Source: UBA7957 sp965222695
Lineage (GTDB): Bacteria; Pseudomonadota; Gammaproteobacteria; Granulosicoccales; Granulosicoccaceae
Length of the DNA stretch: 64,000 bases
NCBI GenBank assembly: GCA_965222695.1
Contig: OZ244967.1
Location: 3,286,001-3,350,000, forward strand
Direction of reading: 5' to 3'
The notes beneath the pieces are model-generated. The model made no database searches and was not told where the DNA came from. It worked only from the letters and a program-made list of their open reading frames with translations. A program made the translations under genes and the position numbers. Each line of letters begins with the position of its first letter. Within the stretch, counting starts at the first letter, position 1. Below are positions 43,667 through 52,579 of this stretch, piece after piece.

Positions 43667-45687
43667 GAGGATTCGGATGTTGACAGACCCAGGCTATCGG
43701 CGATCTGCCGCAACTCATGGTTTTCCGGGTTCGCTTGTATAGCGCTTTTCAATGTATCAAACGCGGCATCCCGTCCCGCTAAAGCTGCTTGTATTTTTGC
43801 CAACATAATCCAGGCCTGAATAAGCTGAGGATCCATTTGTACCGCTTTTTCAAACGATTTCACTGCGACCGAAAATTCTCGGCGGCTGAGCGCCACGCCT
43901 CCTATCACCATTTGGGTTTCGGGAAAATCAGCCTTTGCGGCCAGTGAACGCTGAAATTCCTCAGTTGCATCGAGGATGCCCTGTCTCGCTTTCTCAGGAG
44001 TCTGCGCAACCGGTAACGCGCTCAATACCCTGGCCACCTCTATTCGAACGGCGCGAAGGCGGTCGCTGAGCAACGGTAGCAGGTCTTGCATACTTTCCTC
44101 CCCATACCATGCTCCGTATAGCGATACCGCGGCCACCCTGATCAGCGCATTTTCATCAAACAACAATGCGGCTAGCCGGCTTTTATCGATACTTGCTGAA
44201 GCTTGCGTCATTCTGTGTATTGCACTGGCTCTCACCATTGGCGCAACCTCTTTATCTGCAGCAATCTCAAGCAATCGATGCAGGGTTGCCTTAGTCAATT
44301 GTCTGTCCGCTTGCGCAAAGATGTTTCCGTAGTGATTGACTTGCCGTTGCCCGGGTGTATACCAGGTTTCCATGTATCGGGCAGCCCAGGAAGCTGATTT
44401 ATCCTGATGGCACAAAATGCAGGGATCCGGGCTTTTCAGCCTCTCGGATAACTTGGGATCGGGAATACGAAAACTATGGTCACGTCGGCCATCTATCTGC
44501 ATATAGCGGCGCTCAGGCATATGACAGTTTTTACATTCCGCTCCCGTGCTTCCCGGTTGATGAAAATGATGTGTTGACTCATCGTAGTCTGCCTTGCGCA
44601 GGGATGGAAAATCCGGATTACCGTCTTGGCTGTGGCATTGCGTACACACTCGATTCCCTTGTGCTTTGAGCCGATAGGTATGTGCATCGTGACAGTCGGT
44701 GCAACGGACACCCTTGGCATACATTTTAGACTGTATAAAAGAGCCATAAACGTATACTTCGTCCTTAATCTGTCCGTCCGGAAAATACAGACCGTCTTGA
44801 AGAGTGGCCAGTCGATAAAAATCACCGAACATGGACCCCGGGGGCGGACTTTCGCCCGTAAGGGATTCTCGCCGGGAGTGGCAGCCAGCACAAAGATTGA
44901 TTTCTGAATCGGCAGACCCGGATATTGTAATTCCCGTAAGGCCGAAATTTTCAATATCCTGCCATTTTCCGGAATCGAAATTCTCTTTGCTTCGGGCCCA
45001 TTCGACATGAGACTCTCCGGGGCCGTGGCAGGCTTCACATCCGACACCAATTTCCGATTGTTGACTGTTATATTTATTTTCAGAGGGCAGATAGTTCTTG
45101 CGGTAGTTAGTCGCATGGCATTCCGCACAACGTGAATTCCAGTTCTTGTAACTGCCGCTCCAATGCAGGCCTGGATCGGGCGAATCTTCCAACTCGGGAT
45201 AGAGGTGAAACCAGCGATTTTTTACTATGTCCCAGGCAACATCCAGAGCTTGCAGTCTACCTTCTTCCGTTTCCACCAGGTACTGCTGCAAAGGGCTGAC
45301 GCCGACGACATACTTAACCTGAAAAAGAGTGCTTCGGCCGTCTGGTCCATCGGCTTCGACAAGGTAGGTGCCGTTCTTGCTCGAGAACTCGTAGCTGAAT
45401 CCTGCATACTCAAATTGCGTATGCTTGAAATCCGCCAGCACATTTTCCGCAGTCGGTTTTCGCCATGCCCAACTATGATGAGATTCCGACCAGGCATCAA
45501 ATTGTTCTTCATGGCAATCAATACAGGCCTGAGAGGACAGGTATCGGACTGGCTTCACGTTTTTCTCTCCGGAGAATAAGTACTCGAATGAAACCAGCAG
45601 GCAGAGTGTTACCAGCAAGCGGATGCAAGACGAGATTCTATCTGTGCCGTGAATGAATTGAAACCGGCCCGGCAGCCGCCTATTCAT
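43660..45687 (-). CDS. octaheme cytochrome c with HEAT and TPR-like repeats
   Basis: The 675-residue protein has an N-terminal hydrophobic segment (IRLLVTLCLLVSFEYLF) and eight CXXCH haem sites: CIDCH, CAECH, CEACH, CAGCH, CTDCH, CTQCH, CKNCH and CILCH. The C-terminal third has HEAT-like repeats (MVRASAIHRMTQ, DENALIRVAAVSLYG, RLRAVRIEVARVLSA) and a TPR-like end (EFSVAVKSFEKAVQMDPQLI). It should sit in the periplasm, probably membrane-anchored, passing electrons; substrate unknown. ATG 45687 overlaps the stop of the PLP decarboxylase gene (AATGAATAG), so the two are translationally coupled. Confidence 0.82.
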   Translation of the reverse strand: MNRRLPGRFQFIHGTDRISSCIRLLVTLCLLVSFEYLFSGEKNVKPVRYLSSQACIDCHEEQFDAWSESHHSWAWRKPTAENVLADFKHTQFEYAGFSYEFSSKNGTYLVEADGPDGRSTLFQVKYVVGVSPLQQYLVETEEGRLQALDVAWDIVKNRWFHLYPELEDSPDPGLHWSGSYKNWNSRCAECHATNYRKNYLPSENKYNSQQSEIGVGCEACHGPGESHVEWARSKENFDSGKWQDIENFGLTGITISGSADSEINLCAGCHSRRESLTGESPPPGSMFGDFYRLATLQDGLYFPDGQIKDEVYVYGSFIQSKMYAKGVRCTDCHDAHTYRLKAQGNRVCTQCHSQDGNPDFPSLRKADYDESTHHFHQPGSTGAECKNCHMPERRYMQIDGRRDHSFRIPDPKLSERLKSPDPCILCHQDKSASWAARYMETWYTPGQRQVNHYGNIFAQADRQLTKATLHRLLEIAADKEVAPMVRASAIHRMTQASASIDKSRLAALLFDENALIRVAAVSLYGAWYGEESMQDLLPLLSDRLRAVRIEVARVLSALPVAQTPEKARQGILDATEEFQRSLAAKADFPETQMVIGGVALSRREFSVAVKSFEKAVQMDPQLIQAWIMLAKIQAALAGRDAAFDTLKSAIQANPENHELRQIADSLGLSTSESSP

Positions 45688-47101
45688 TGCTGAGTTCTTT
45701 TTCGGCTTTTTCCCGGGCCTGAACAAATGCACGAACCGAGCGTGAAATGTCCTGTTCCGTAGTAGCCCAGGAACAGACACTGATCCTGATAACCGTCTCG
45801 TCGTTCCATAGTGTTCCACCCACCCAGCATTCACCGGACTGTTGAATATGGCGCATTGTGCATAGGTTCAGCTCATCCGCACCACAACTGACAAGAACCT
45901 GATTGAACACAACCTCATTGAGTATACGGAATCCTTCCCACTCCAGTTCATCGCCTATCTGCAGCGCTCTTTCGTGCAACCCGCTGACCAATTGGTCAAG
46001 ACCGTCCTCTCCCAGGTATTTCAAGGCCGCCCACAGCTCAATTGCACGGGCACGTCTCGACATTTCAGGTGTAAACAACATACCGTCACGATGATCGCTG
46101 TAAGCGATATAAGAACCCGAAGCGTGCAGGGCCTTCACCAAAGCCTCCCGGTCATCACACAGAATTATTCCGTTATCATAAGGTGTATTCAGCGTTTTAT
46201 GTCCGTCCACAGACCAGGAGTTGGCTTTCTCCATCCCTTCGCTGAGATACCGCAATTCCCCGCATCCGGCAGCCCATAGTCCAAACGCGCCATCGATATG
46301 AACCCAGGCATTAGCTTGATTGGCCTTTGTGCACAGTTCATCAAACGGATCGAAAGAACCTGAAGCGACATTACCCGCTTGCAGTATCAGAATCGTACGC
46401 TGATCCAGCTCCGGCACCTGCGATGCAATGATTCGCCCCTGCTCATCCGTATTCACCCACTCGATATTATCCTGCCCCAACCCTAAGAGCGAAATCGCCT
46501 TGACGACGGTGCCATGAGCCTGCTTACCGGCAACGACCCGTACCGGAGGTGCGCCATTGAGGCCCTGGCGATTTATATCCCAGTTTTGTTTTTGCAGAAC
46601 CCTGTATCTCGCCGCCGCCAGCCCACAAAAAATCGCCAGAGAAGACCCACTGACAAATCCCGCAGTAACTCTATCCGGCAGAGAAAATATTTCCTTTAAC
46701 CATGACTCACAGACTTCTTCGAGCTTTGACGTCAACGGAGAGATCACATACAACGCGGAATTCTGATCCCAGATATCCGATAGCCATCGGGCAGCCAGGG
46801 CCGCCGGAATCACGCTGCCGTTAACAAATCCGAAATAACGACCACCGATCTGCGCCACCGTTGCCGGTGATCCGTATTCGTGTAATTGTTGCAGGACTTT
46901 ATCAGCATCGGTCATTGTTCGCGGACGGTTCTCAGCAAAACAAGCGAGCTCACCGATCGCCTCCTCGTTCGGATAAACACGCTGATCAAAAACAGAATCC
47001 AGATACGAGAATGCGTAATCCTGCGCCTGTTGAAAGATTGCCTTCTCGGCCATCTCTTTAAACATTCTCTGCTGCAGACGGGTAGGCATAGAAAGACTCA
47101 A
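45680..47101 (-). CDS. group II PLP-dependent decarboxylase
   Basis: The 473-residue protein resembles aromatic-amino-acid/glutamate decarboxylases of group II: GGRYFGFVNGSVIPAALAA, TAGFVSGSSLAIFCGLAAAR, AHGTVVKAISLLG, AWVHIDGAFGLWAAG and the PLP-lysine motif SVDGHKTLNTPYDNG. CysSer/Asp positions do not tell me the substrate, which could be an aromatic amino acid or aspartate. The start ATG 47101 is the first in frame, and ATG 47089 (MPTRLQQRM) is close behind. It leads the coupled pair with the octaheme cytochrome. Confidence 0.82.
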   Translation of the reverse strand: MSLSMPTRLQQRMFKEMAEKAIFQQAQDYAFSYLDSVFDQRVYPNEEAIGELACFAENRPRTMTDADKVLQQLHEYGSPATVAQIGGRYFGFVNGSVIPAALAARWLSDIWDQNSALYVISPLTSKLEEVCESWLKEIFSLPDRVTAGFVSGSSLAIFCGLAAARYRVLQKQNWDINRQGLNGAPPVRVVAGKQAHGTVVKAISLLGLGQDNIEWVNTDEQGRIIASQVPELDQRTILILQAGNVASGSFDPFDELCTKANQANAWVHIDGAFGLWAAGCGELRYLSEGMEKANSWSVDGHKTLNTPYDNGIILCDDREALVKALHASGSYIAYSDHRDGMLFTPEMSRRARAIELWAALKYLGEDGLDQLVSGLHERALQIGDELEWEGFRILNEVVFNQVLVSCGADELNLCTMRHIQQSGECWVGGTLWNDETVIRISVCSWATTEQDISRSVRAFVQAREKAEKELSNE

Positions 47102-47174
47102 TGTGGTGCAAATAACATCGGAGGAAAAAGTGATCGCCCGGTCGGCTCAATCATTAACGAGGCTCCGGACACAC

Positions 47175-47568
47175 TCAAGACATCTCTGAACGACACTTGA
47201 TCCTTTTAGTATACACATTATAGGGAAGTCCGCAGATGTCCGGCGCTTTTCTCCTAAGCTTAAAGCCCATGCGCAGATACATTGGAAGCGCAACCGTCAT
47301 AATCGGTGAAGTATGTAAGGCGATAGTAGCCGCTCTGTCGCGCCTTGCCCTGGCCAGACATTCAAGAGTCAGTTGGCGTCCCACACCCAGATTACGCGAC
47401 TGCGGGCTCACGACCAGCATTCTCAGAATTGACCACTTTGGATCAAAATAGTCGGCTTTCGGCCGCCCAATCCCGGTAAGCGTTCTTGAATTGCTCAAAA
47501 GACGCTAGGGCCAGTTTATTCACAGCATCCGAATCAGCCTTACGAAATTCCCTGAGTGTAAAATTCAT
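47175..47568 (-). pseudogene. GNAT acetyltransferase with internal deletion and frame shift
   Basis: An ATG at 47568 begins MNFTLREFRKADSDAVNKLA, a typical GNAT N-terminus, and runs to TGA after FKNAYRDWAAESRLF. The rest of the GNAT fold (ILRMLVVSPQSRNLGVGRQL, then ALHTSPIMTVALPMYLRMGF) continues in a different frame to 47175. The middle part, about 40 residues including the early beta strands, is missing. The simplest reading is a deletion that also shifted the frame, leaving a non-functional gene. A product from the downstream frame alone would lack part of the fold. Confidence 0.7.
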
Positions 47569-47686
47569 CGCTTAATCATCAGTATCGAGCCTGACTATTA
47601 CAACTCAGATCATAAAATCTTGATATCCGACTCGTTTGCAATGGATCTGTTTAATATAATTTTGCAACGCTCGGCAACCACAATCT

Positions 47687-48127
47687 TTAGTAGTCCTCTT
47701 CAGGTTCCTGCTCTTCCATTTGTTCCAATAGATTTGCCGCAATATTGACAAAATCGCTGTCAGTAATAATGCCTTTGAGTTTGTTATCCCTATCCGTCAC
47801 AGGAAGACACCCAAACTTGTGGGCCACGAGATAACGCGCAGCCGCTCTAAGACTGGTATTCTCATTTACGGTTTCCACCTGTTTCGTCATGATCTCTTCC
47901 AAAATCGGCAGTTCGCCATCCTGAGCCGATACATCCTTGAGAAGTCTGGGTCCGGAGACAGCAATTAAATCACGATGACTGACCAGACCAATCAGCCTTT
48001 CTTCACTATCGACAACAGGTATGTGCCGGATATGTTTATCTGCCATCAATACCATCGCCTGATAAACATTCGCCGAAGCCGGCAAAGTTTTAAGATTGGT
48101 CGTCATTAAATCCGCTACGCTGTACAT
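47687..48127 (-). CDS. tandem CBS-domain protein
   Basis: The 146-residue protein is two CBS domains: MYSVADLMTTNLKTLPASAN with RHIPVVDSEERLIGLVSHRDLI, and IMTKQVETVNENTSLRAAAR with GCLPVTDRDNKLKGIITDSDFV, ending in an acidic tail (EEQEPEEDY). ATG 48127 has an excellent SD (GAGAGGAGAAT); the in-frame extension to 48202 is not needed. It probably binds adenosyl nucleotides and is related in form to the CBS protein at 14.2-14.8 kb. Confidence 0.9.
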   Translation of the reverse strand: MYSVADLMTTNLKTLPASANVYQAMVLMADKHIRHIPVVDSEERLIGLVSHRDLIAVSGPRLLKDVSAQDGELPILEEIMTKQVETVNENTSLRAAARYLVAHKFGCLPVTDRDNKLKGIITDSDFVNIAANLLEQMEEQEPEEDY

Positions 48128-48249
48128 ATTCTCCTCTCTCGAATTCCGCTTTATAAGGTTTGCTTTATGTCGAGAATACCGACAATCCTGATTTCTAACC
48201 ACCTTTCTCCTTATATATCAGGTCCGAACCGCCTGAGTCTTGATATTAG

Positions 48250-49410
48250 TCATATTCGATTTTGCCGGGGTATGGATTCGCCGAGCTGCACCAGTTGGCC
48301 CAACCAATCATTGACGAGATTCATATCGTCCGGGGCAGCGGTGACTCCCGCGGCAATCTGATTTTGAAGAACGGATTCCACGGCCAGACTCACCGTATTG
48401 GATACGAGCCTGGCCATGGCGCTGCCATTCTCGTTTCCGCATTCATCGATATCGTAACTTTGATGCCAGCACGGTACCGGGTTTCCCGGTTTGCAGACCT
48501 TGAGTTCCACGCATAATACGACCCGGTCGATTTCATCGGGTTCATACGCATATTGCTCCCATAACTGGCGGCTTAGCTCTGATAACCTGGCTTCACCGGC
48601 CTCACCTTCAAGCGTTTCAATTTCATCGAACAGATGTTGCCAGGCTTTTGTCCAACCCTTTAAGCGCAGCGTTCCACGGACGAATTCCCAGGTATCCCAA
48701 TTATCCGTAAAACCGTATTGCTGCATAAACGGCAAAGAATCGCGATTGGGGTAGGCTTCGAATTCCTCTCGCCCCCCTCTTCCAACTGAGGCTTCATAGG
48801 GTGTGATCACTTTCCACGGGGTTGCGCTACGCATTTCCTGACCGTTTTGCAACCATCTGGCCTCGGATTTCAGGGCCTTCAACACACCCAGAGGAGACCA
48901 GGAAAACTTATAGGTGAAATCATTGGGTATTTTTGGAAACCCTCCACAGTACGAACGGAAACTGTGGCGGTTTGCAGGATCAAATTCCGCTGAATTTTTA
49001 TAATCATTGACCAATGCATGAGCCAGTAAGTGGTCTATGCCCGGATCAAGCCCGACTTCGTTCACAAAAGCCAAGCCCGCGTGTTTAGCCCGATCGTCCA
49101 GTGCCAGCATCTGCGGTGTTATATAACTGCTAGAAATAAAATGGGCTGACTTGTTCAGGCATAGCTCAGCGGTTTGCAAATGCAAAGTCCCAGGCAACAT
49201 GGAAACCAATACATCGCCTGGCTCAATAACAGTGGCCAATTCCTGCCAGTCCAGTTCCCTGGCACGAACATTGGAGTCCAGACCCTCGATTGCCGCCTCT
49301 GCCCGGGAGAGAGTGCGATTCCATAAATGCATATTCATCGTGGAACCGGCAAGACGCCGGATGCCGGGTACCGAAGAGAGCCCGGCTCCCAGCCAATGTA
49401 TTGTTGTCAT
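48250..49410 (-). CDS. saccharopine dehydrogenase family (Lys9-like)
   Basis: The 386-residue protein has an N-terminal Rossmann start (IHWLGAGLSSVPGIRRLAG) and the saccharopine-dehydrogenase/reductase features FVNEVGLDPGIDHLLAHAL, YCGGFPKI and FSWSPLGVL. In the saccharopine route it would interconvert saccharopine and aminoadipate semialdehyde plus glutamate. It lies 72 bases after the Lys1-like gene in the same direction, which supports a shared pathway, probably lysine breakdown or synthesis through saccharopine. Confidence 0.85.
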   Translation of the reverse strand: MTTIHWLGAGLSSVPGIRRLAGSTMNMHLWNRTLSRAEAAIEGLDSNVRARELDWQELATVIEPGDVLVSMLPGTLHLQTAELCLNKSAHFISSSYITPQMLALDDRAKHAGLAFVNEVGLDPGIDHLLAHALVNDYKNSAEFDPANRHSFRSYCGGFPKIPNDFTYKFSWSPLGVLKALKSEARWLQNGQEMRSATPWKVITPYEASVGRGGREEFEAYPNRDSLPFMQQYGFTDNWDTWEFVRGTLRLKGWTKAWQHLFDEIETLEGEAGEARLSELSRQLWEQYAYEPDEIDRVVLCVELKVCKPGNPVPCWHQSYDIDECGNENGSAMARLVSNTVSLAVESVLQNQIAAGVTAAPDDMNLVNDWLGQLVQLGESIPRQNRI

Positions 49411-49482
49411 CTGTACTCTCCCGTTCCGGCCAAAAGGCGTATGGAACTGTTGAACATCAACGTTTTATAACGCCCGGTATCT

Positions 49483-50574
49483 TCAGCGCAAAGGCCCGGT
49501 CTTGTCCTGGAATACCCGATGGGCACGCGCCCAGACTCCTTGTTCCAAATCATCCAGTTGCAATAAATACGGAGCCAGTTGCTCACAAAAATCCTCGCTT
49601 GCCTCTACCGGCAGCAGGGATGGAAGGTGATCGATAGAAATCATGTCCAGTGGCTTGATTTCATCCGCCTGCTCGATTAAGCGCAAGCATGGATTATCGA
49701 ATGTGGTGCATTGCCTATATAACGGCAATGGATTGTATTCTCCGTAAGGATCACAGCTGACATCACTGATCACACCCAGGCGGCGATTATCGTTCCCTAA
49801 CAGATCCCACGTCAGAAAAGGGGGAATGGTATTTTGTACAAATACACAATTGATCAGAAGATCGTAAGCCAGGATTTCTTCGAAAGGGCCTCCGCCTTGT
49901 GTTTCCGCCAGGTCCCAGGCAGTGACATCGGCACCTGCAGCCTGAGCAAACTCGACGGCGCCACATCCGCTACGGCCTAGTGCTCCCATGACCAGAACTT
50001 TCGCTGTACGCCCTTTATTCTGCCTGACTGTTTCCAACCGTGGCACTACATCCTTAAGTAACTCCTGCCTGTCTCGTTTGGCAGACAACGCCGTCAACAC
50101 AGGATCCAAAGCCAACTCTTGTCCACACCACGCCATGAGCCCCACCGCCGCGCCTGCATAGCCGGCCCAGTAGCCGAATGCAGCAACTCTGCGCCCATCT
50201 TCGTGCGTTAAAAATTCCAGATCGTATAACACCCCTCCACCGCGGACAAAGCGTTGCAATACAGCCTGCCATCCCGTCTGGTTTTTATACACATGAGCGA
50301 AGTGAATATGCCGGTGGATCAAGGGCTCATCGGATACGTCGAGCTCTTTTAAACCGAGAATTATCGTCTCTCTCGGGCTGTTTTTCCATTCTCCCGCTTC
50401 GGCCAACTCGCATCCGGCCTCTTGGAATGCAGCTGGCGGAATCGCCGCTTGCCCCGATTTCTCGACGGTGACTTTAAACCCCTTCTCGATCAAAGTGTGC
50501 GCAACCCGAGGTGTCAAGGCAGTACGCTCTTCATGTGCTTTGTCTTCGGCGCGCAGCCATAGATGAGTCGGCAT
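49483..50574 (-). CDS. saccharopine dehydrogenase, lysine-forming (Lys1-like)
   Basis: The 363-residue protein begins THLWLRAEDKAHEERTALTP, the AlaDH/PNT-type N-terminus of Lys1, and contains HIHFAHVYKNQTGW, GGGVLYDLEFLTHEDGRRV, FGYWAGYAGAAVGL and VLVMGALGRSGCGAVEFAQA (nucleotide binding), then VSCDPYGEYNPLPLY and IDHLPSLLPVEAS. It interconverts lysine plus 2-oxoglutarate and saccharopine with NAD(H). ATG 50574 follows GGAAGAAAA; an upstream in-frame start at 50664 would overlap the TRAP terminator region. Lys1 plus Lys9 as separate genes is the yeast-like arrangement. Confidence 0.88.
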   Translation of the reverse strand: MPTHLWLRAEDKAHEERTALTPRVAHTLIEKGFKVTVEKSGQAAIPPAAFQEAGCELAEAGEWKNSPRETIILGLKELDVSDEPLIHRHIHFAHVYKNQTGWQAVLQRFVRGGGVLYDLEFLTHEDGRRVAAFGYWAGYAGAAVGLMAWCGQELALDPVLTALSAKRDRQELLKDVVPRLETVRQNKGRTAKVLVMGALGRSGCGAVEFAQAAGADVTAWDLAETQGGGPFEEILAYDLLINCVFVQNTIPPFLTWDLLGNDNRRLGVISDVSCDPYGEYNPLPLYRQCTTFDNPCLRLIEQADEIKPLDMISIDHLPSLLPVEASEDFCEQLAPYLLQLDDLEQGVWARAHRVFQDKTGPLR

Positions 50575-50672
50575 TGGTTTTCTTCCCGTGAGTGTCTTCG
50601 GGTGATTATAAGCAAAGATCCATGCGGGAAGAAATGAATTATGCGAACGGCTGAGGAGCCGCATCTGAAGGC

Positions 50673-50700
50673 AAAAAAAAGGCGAACACTTGGTCCGCCC
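50673..50700 (-). terminator. rho-independent terminator of the TRAP operon
   Basis: On the minus strand, a GC-rich imperfect stem (GGGCGGACC to GTTCGCC) is followed by eight T residues. It sits about 20 bases after the TRAP permease stop (50722). Confidence 0.75.
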
Positions 50701-50721
50701 GGTGGAAATCTTTGATATATA

Positions 50722-52473
50722 TTAAAGTGTTTTTTGCATTTCCTCGGTCTGGCCCTTCTTGAAATACTTCATCCAGATTCCACTCAACAGCCAGGTATAC
50801 AAATAGGTTCCCAGAATGATTAGAACAAATGCGATGGCTATATCCGTCGCCGAGCCATTGAGTGAGAACTCCGGCACATAGCCAAACAGAAAGGGAGCCA
50901 GATAGAGAAATTTGGCGAATTTAAAGGCGACAAACGCCGTTCTCCACATATTGGCCTTGGCTATGGTTGCACCGGCGAAAGCGGCGATACAAACGGGCGG
51001 CGTGATATTGGAATCCTGCGACAACCAATATACGATCATATGGGCGGCAATTTCATTGACCCCAAGGTGAGTCAAGGCCGGAACCGCGACAACTGCAGTG
51101 ATCAGATAGGCCGCTGTCACCGGAACACCCATGCCCAGTACCAGTGAAGCCAGGGCGATAAACAGGATGGTCAAATAGAGCTTGCCGTCGGCCAGTTCGA
51201 TCACTATATCGGCGAAGGTCAGCATGAGACCGCTGAATGTCAGTACACCGATAATTATACCGATAACGCCCAAAGTCGCGCCGATCTGCAGACTCGACTC
51301 GGTTCCTGCGCGGGCACTTTTGATCAGACCCATAGGACCGATCCGGGTCTCGCTGTTAAACCAACTGACCACGATACAGGTAAAAATACCCAGTACCGCC
51401 GAATAACCCGGTGAATAACCATAGAGCATAAATATGGTTATAACGACCAAAGGCAAAACATAAAACCACTCGCTGCGAAGTATTTCTTTCGGATCCTTTT
51501 CCGATTTTTCACCGACAATATTATGTTTCTTGGCTTCAAAATGAACCATCATAAAAACGCTGAAGAAATACATAAACGCGGGGAAAACCGCGACCAGCAT
51601 AATCTGCGAATAAGGTACGCCGGTCAGTTCCGCCATGATAAACCCACCGGCTCCCATGATCGGCGGCATAAACATACCGCCGATGGAAGCGGCCGGTTCT
51701 ATACCGCCCGCAACATGGGGTTTAAAGCCGGCTTTTTTCATCATCGGAATAGTGAATGCGCCCGTAGACACGGTGTTAGCAATGGCACTACCCGATATCG
51801 AGCCGAACAGACCGCTGGCGATAACCGATACCTTACCCGGCCCTCCGATTTTGTGACCGACCGCAGCCAGGGGAAAATCAATAAAAAACCGCTGCGCGCC
51901 GCTTTTCTCCAGAAACGCGCCGAAAATGACAAAAAGTACGATATAGGTCGCCAGCACGTTCGCCATAACACCGAAGACGCCGTCACTTTTATAGAAAATA
52001 TTGGTGCAAAGCAGCGGGAAGGTATCGCCGGCATGCTGTACCACCTCGGGAACGAACGTGGAATCGCCAAACACGCCGTAAAGAATCATAATACAACCAA
52101 TAATTACAAAGACGGGTCCCACCACACGCCTGGCGACTTCGATGCCCAGCAGCACACCGATCATGGCCACCATCTGGTCGAATTCGGTTTCCGCGCCGGA
52201 GCGGTAGTTTATAGCCTCAAAATTAGCGATCCAATAACCTATGGCAAATGCCGATAAGGCCATCAGCACATAGTCAAGAATGCGCAACAATGGATTTTCG
52301 GATTTATACAGTAAGAACACCAGTACATAGGTGATAATGACATAAACGCCGCGATGGTATTGAGTTTCCGCCGGCTGAAAAACTGCGGAGTAAATATAAA
52401 AACCCACCAAACACAGGGCGAGCGCATCAAACAGGTATTTTTCGGGAGTGGCAAGCTTGTCGTATAAACGCAT
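50722..52473 (-). CDS. TRAP transporter fused permease (DctQM type, TAXI family)
   Basis: The 583-residue inner-membrane protein fuses the small (DctQ-like, about residues 1-110) and large (DctM-like) permeases, as usual in TAXI-TRAP systems. Typical stretches are LLGIEVARRVVGPVFVIIG, ASGLFGSISGSAIANTVSTG, KAGFKPHVAGGIEPAASIGG, MPPIMGAGGFIMAELTGVPY and LGMGVPVTAAYLITA. Transport is driven by an ion gradient. It follows the binding-protein gene by about 105 bases that contain the stem CCCGGT/ACCGGG (52523-52539). The substrate is not evident; the adjacent DctB/DctD-like regulators suggest a small organic acid. Confidence 0.92.
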   Translation of the reverse strand: MRLYDKLATPEKYLFDALALCLVGFYIYSAVFQPAETQYHRGVYVIITYVLVFLLYKSENPLLRILDYVLMALSAFAIGYWIANFEAINYRSGAETEFDQMVAMIGVLLGIEVARRVVGPVFVIIGCIMILYGVFGDSTFVPEVVQHAGDTFPLLCTNIFYKSDGVFGVMANVLATYIVLFVIFGAFLEKSGAQRFFIDFPLAAVGHKIGGPGKVSVIASGLFGSISGSAIANTVSTGAFTIPMMKKAGFKPHVAGGIEPAASIGGMFMPPIMGAGGFIMAELTGVPYSQIMLVAVFPAFMYFFSVFMMVHFEAKKHNIVGEKSEKDPKEILRSEWFYVLPLVVITIFMLYGYSPGYSAVLGIFTCIVVSWFNSETRIGPMGLIKSARAGTESSLQIGATLGVIGIIIGVLTFSGLMLTFADIVIELADGKLYLTILFIALASLVLGMGVPVTAAYLITAVVAVPALTHLGVNEIAAHMIVYWLSQDSNITPPVCIAAFAGATIAKANMWRTAFVAFKFAKFLYLAPFLFGYVPEFSLNGSATDIAIAFVLIILGTYLYTWLLSGIWMKYFKKGQTEEMQKTL

Positions 52474-52522
52474 GATATCCCCCTATGGCGCGTAATTTAG
52501 AATAATGAGAAATTAAGCAGGC

Positions 52523-52539
52523 CCCGGTTCGTGACCGGG
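52523..52539 (-). promoter_or_regulatory. hairpin between TRAP binding protein and permease genes
   Basis: CCCGGT and ACCGGG form a 6-base stem with a 5-base loop. There is no T run, so it may set different expression of the two genes by protecting the upstream message. Confidence 0.4.
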
Positions 52540-52579
52540 ACCCTGAGCGGTAACTCCTTTTACCCTGTCGATGAACTGT

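Noticed and set aside
51523..52257. 244-codon open frame on the plus strand
   Set aside because: It lies wholly antisense to the well-supported TRAP permease and its product has no recognisable domain or membrane pattern.
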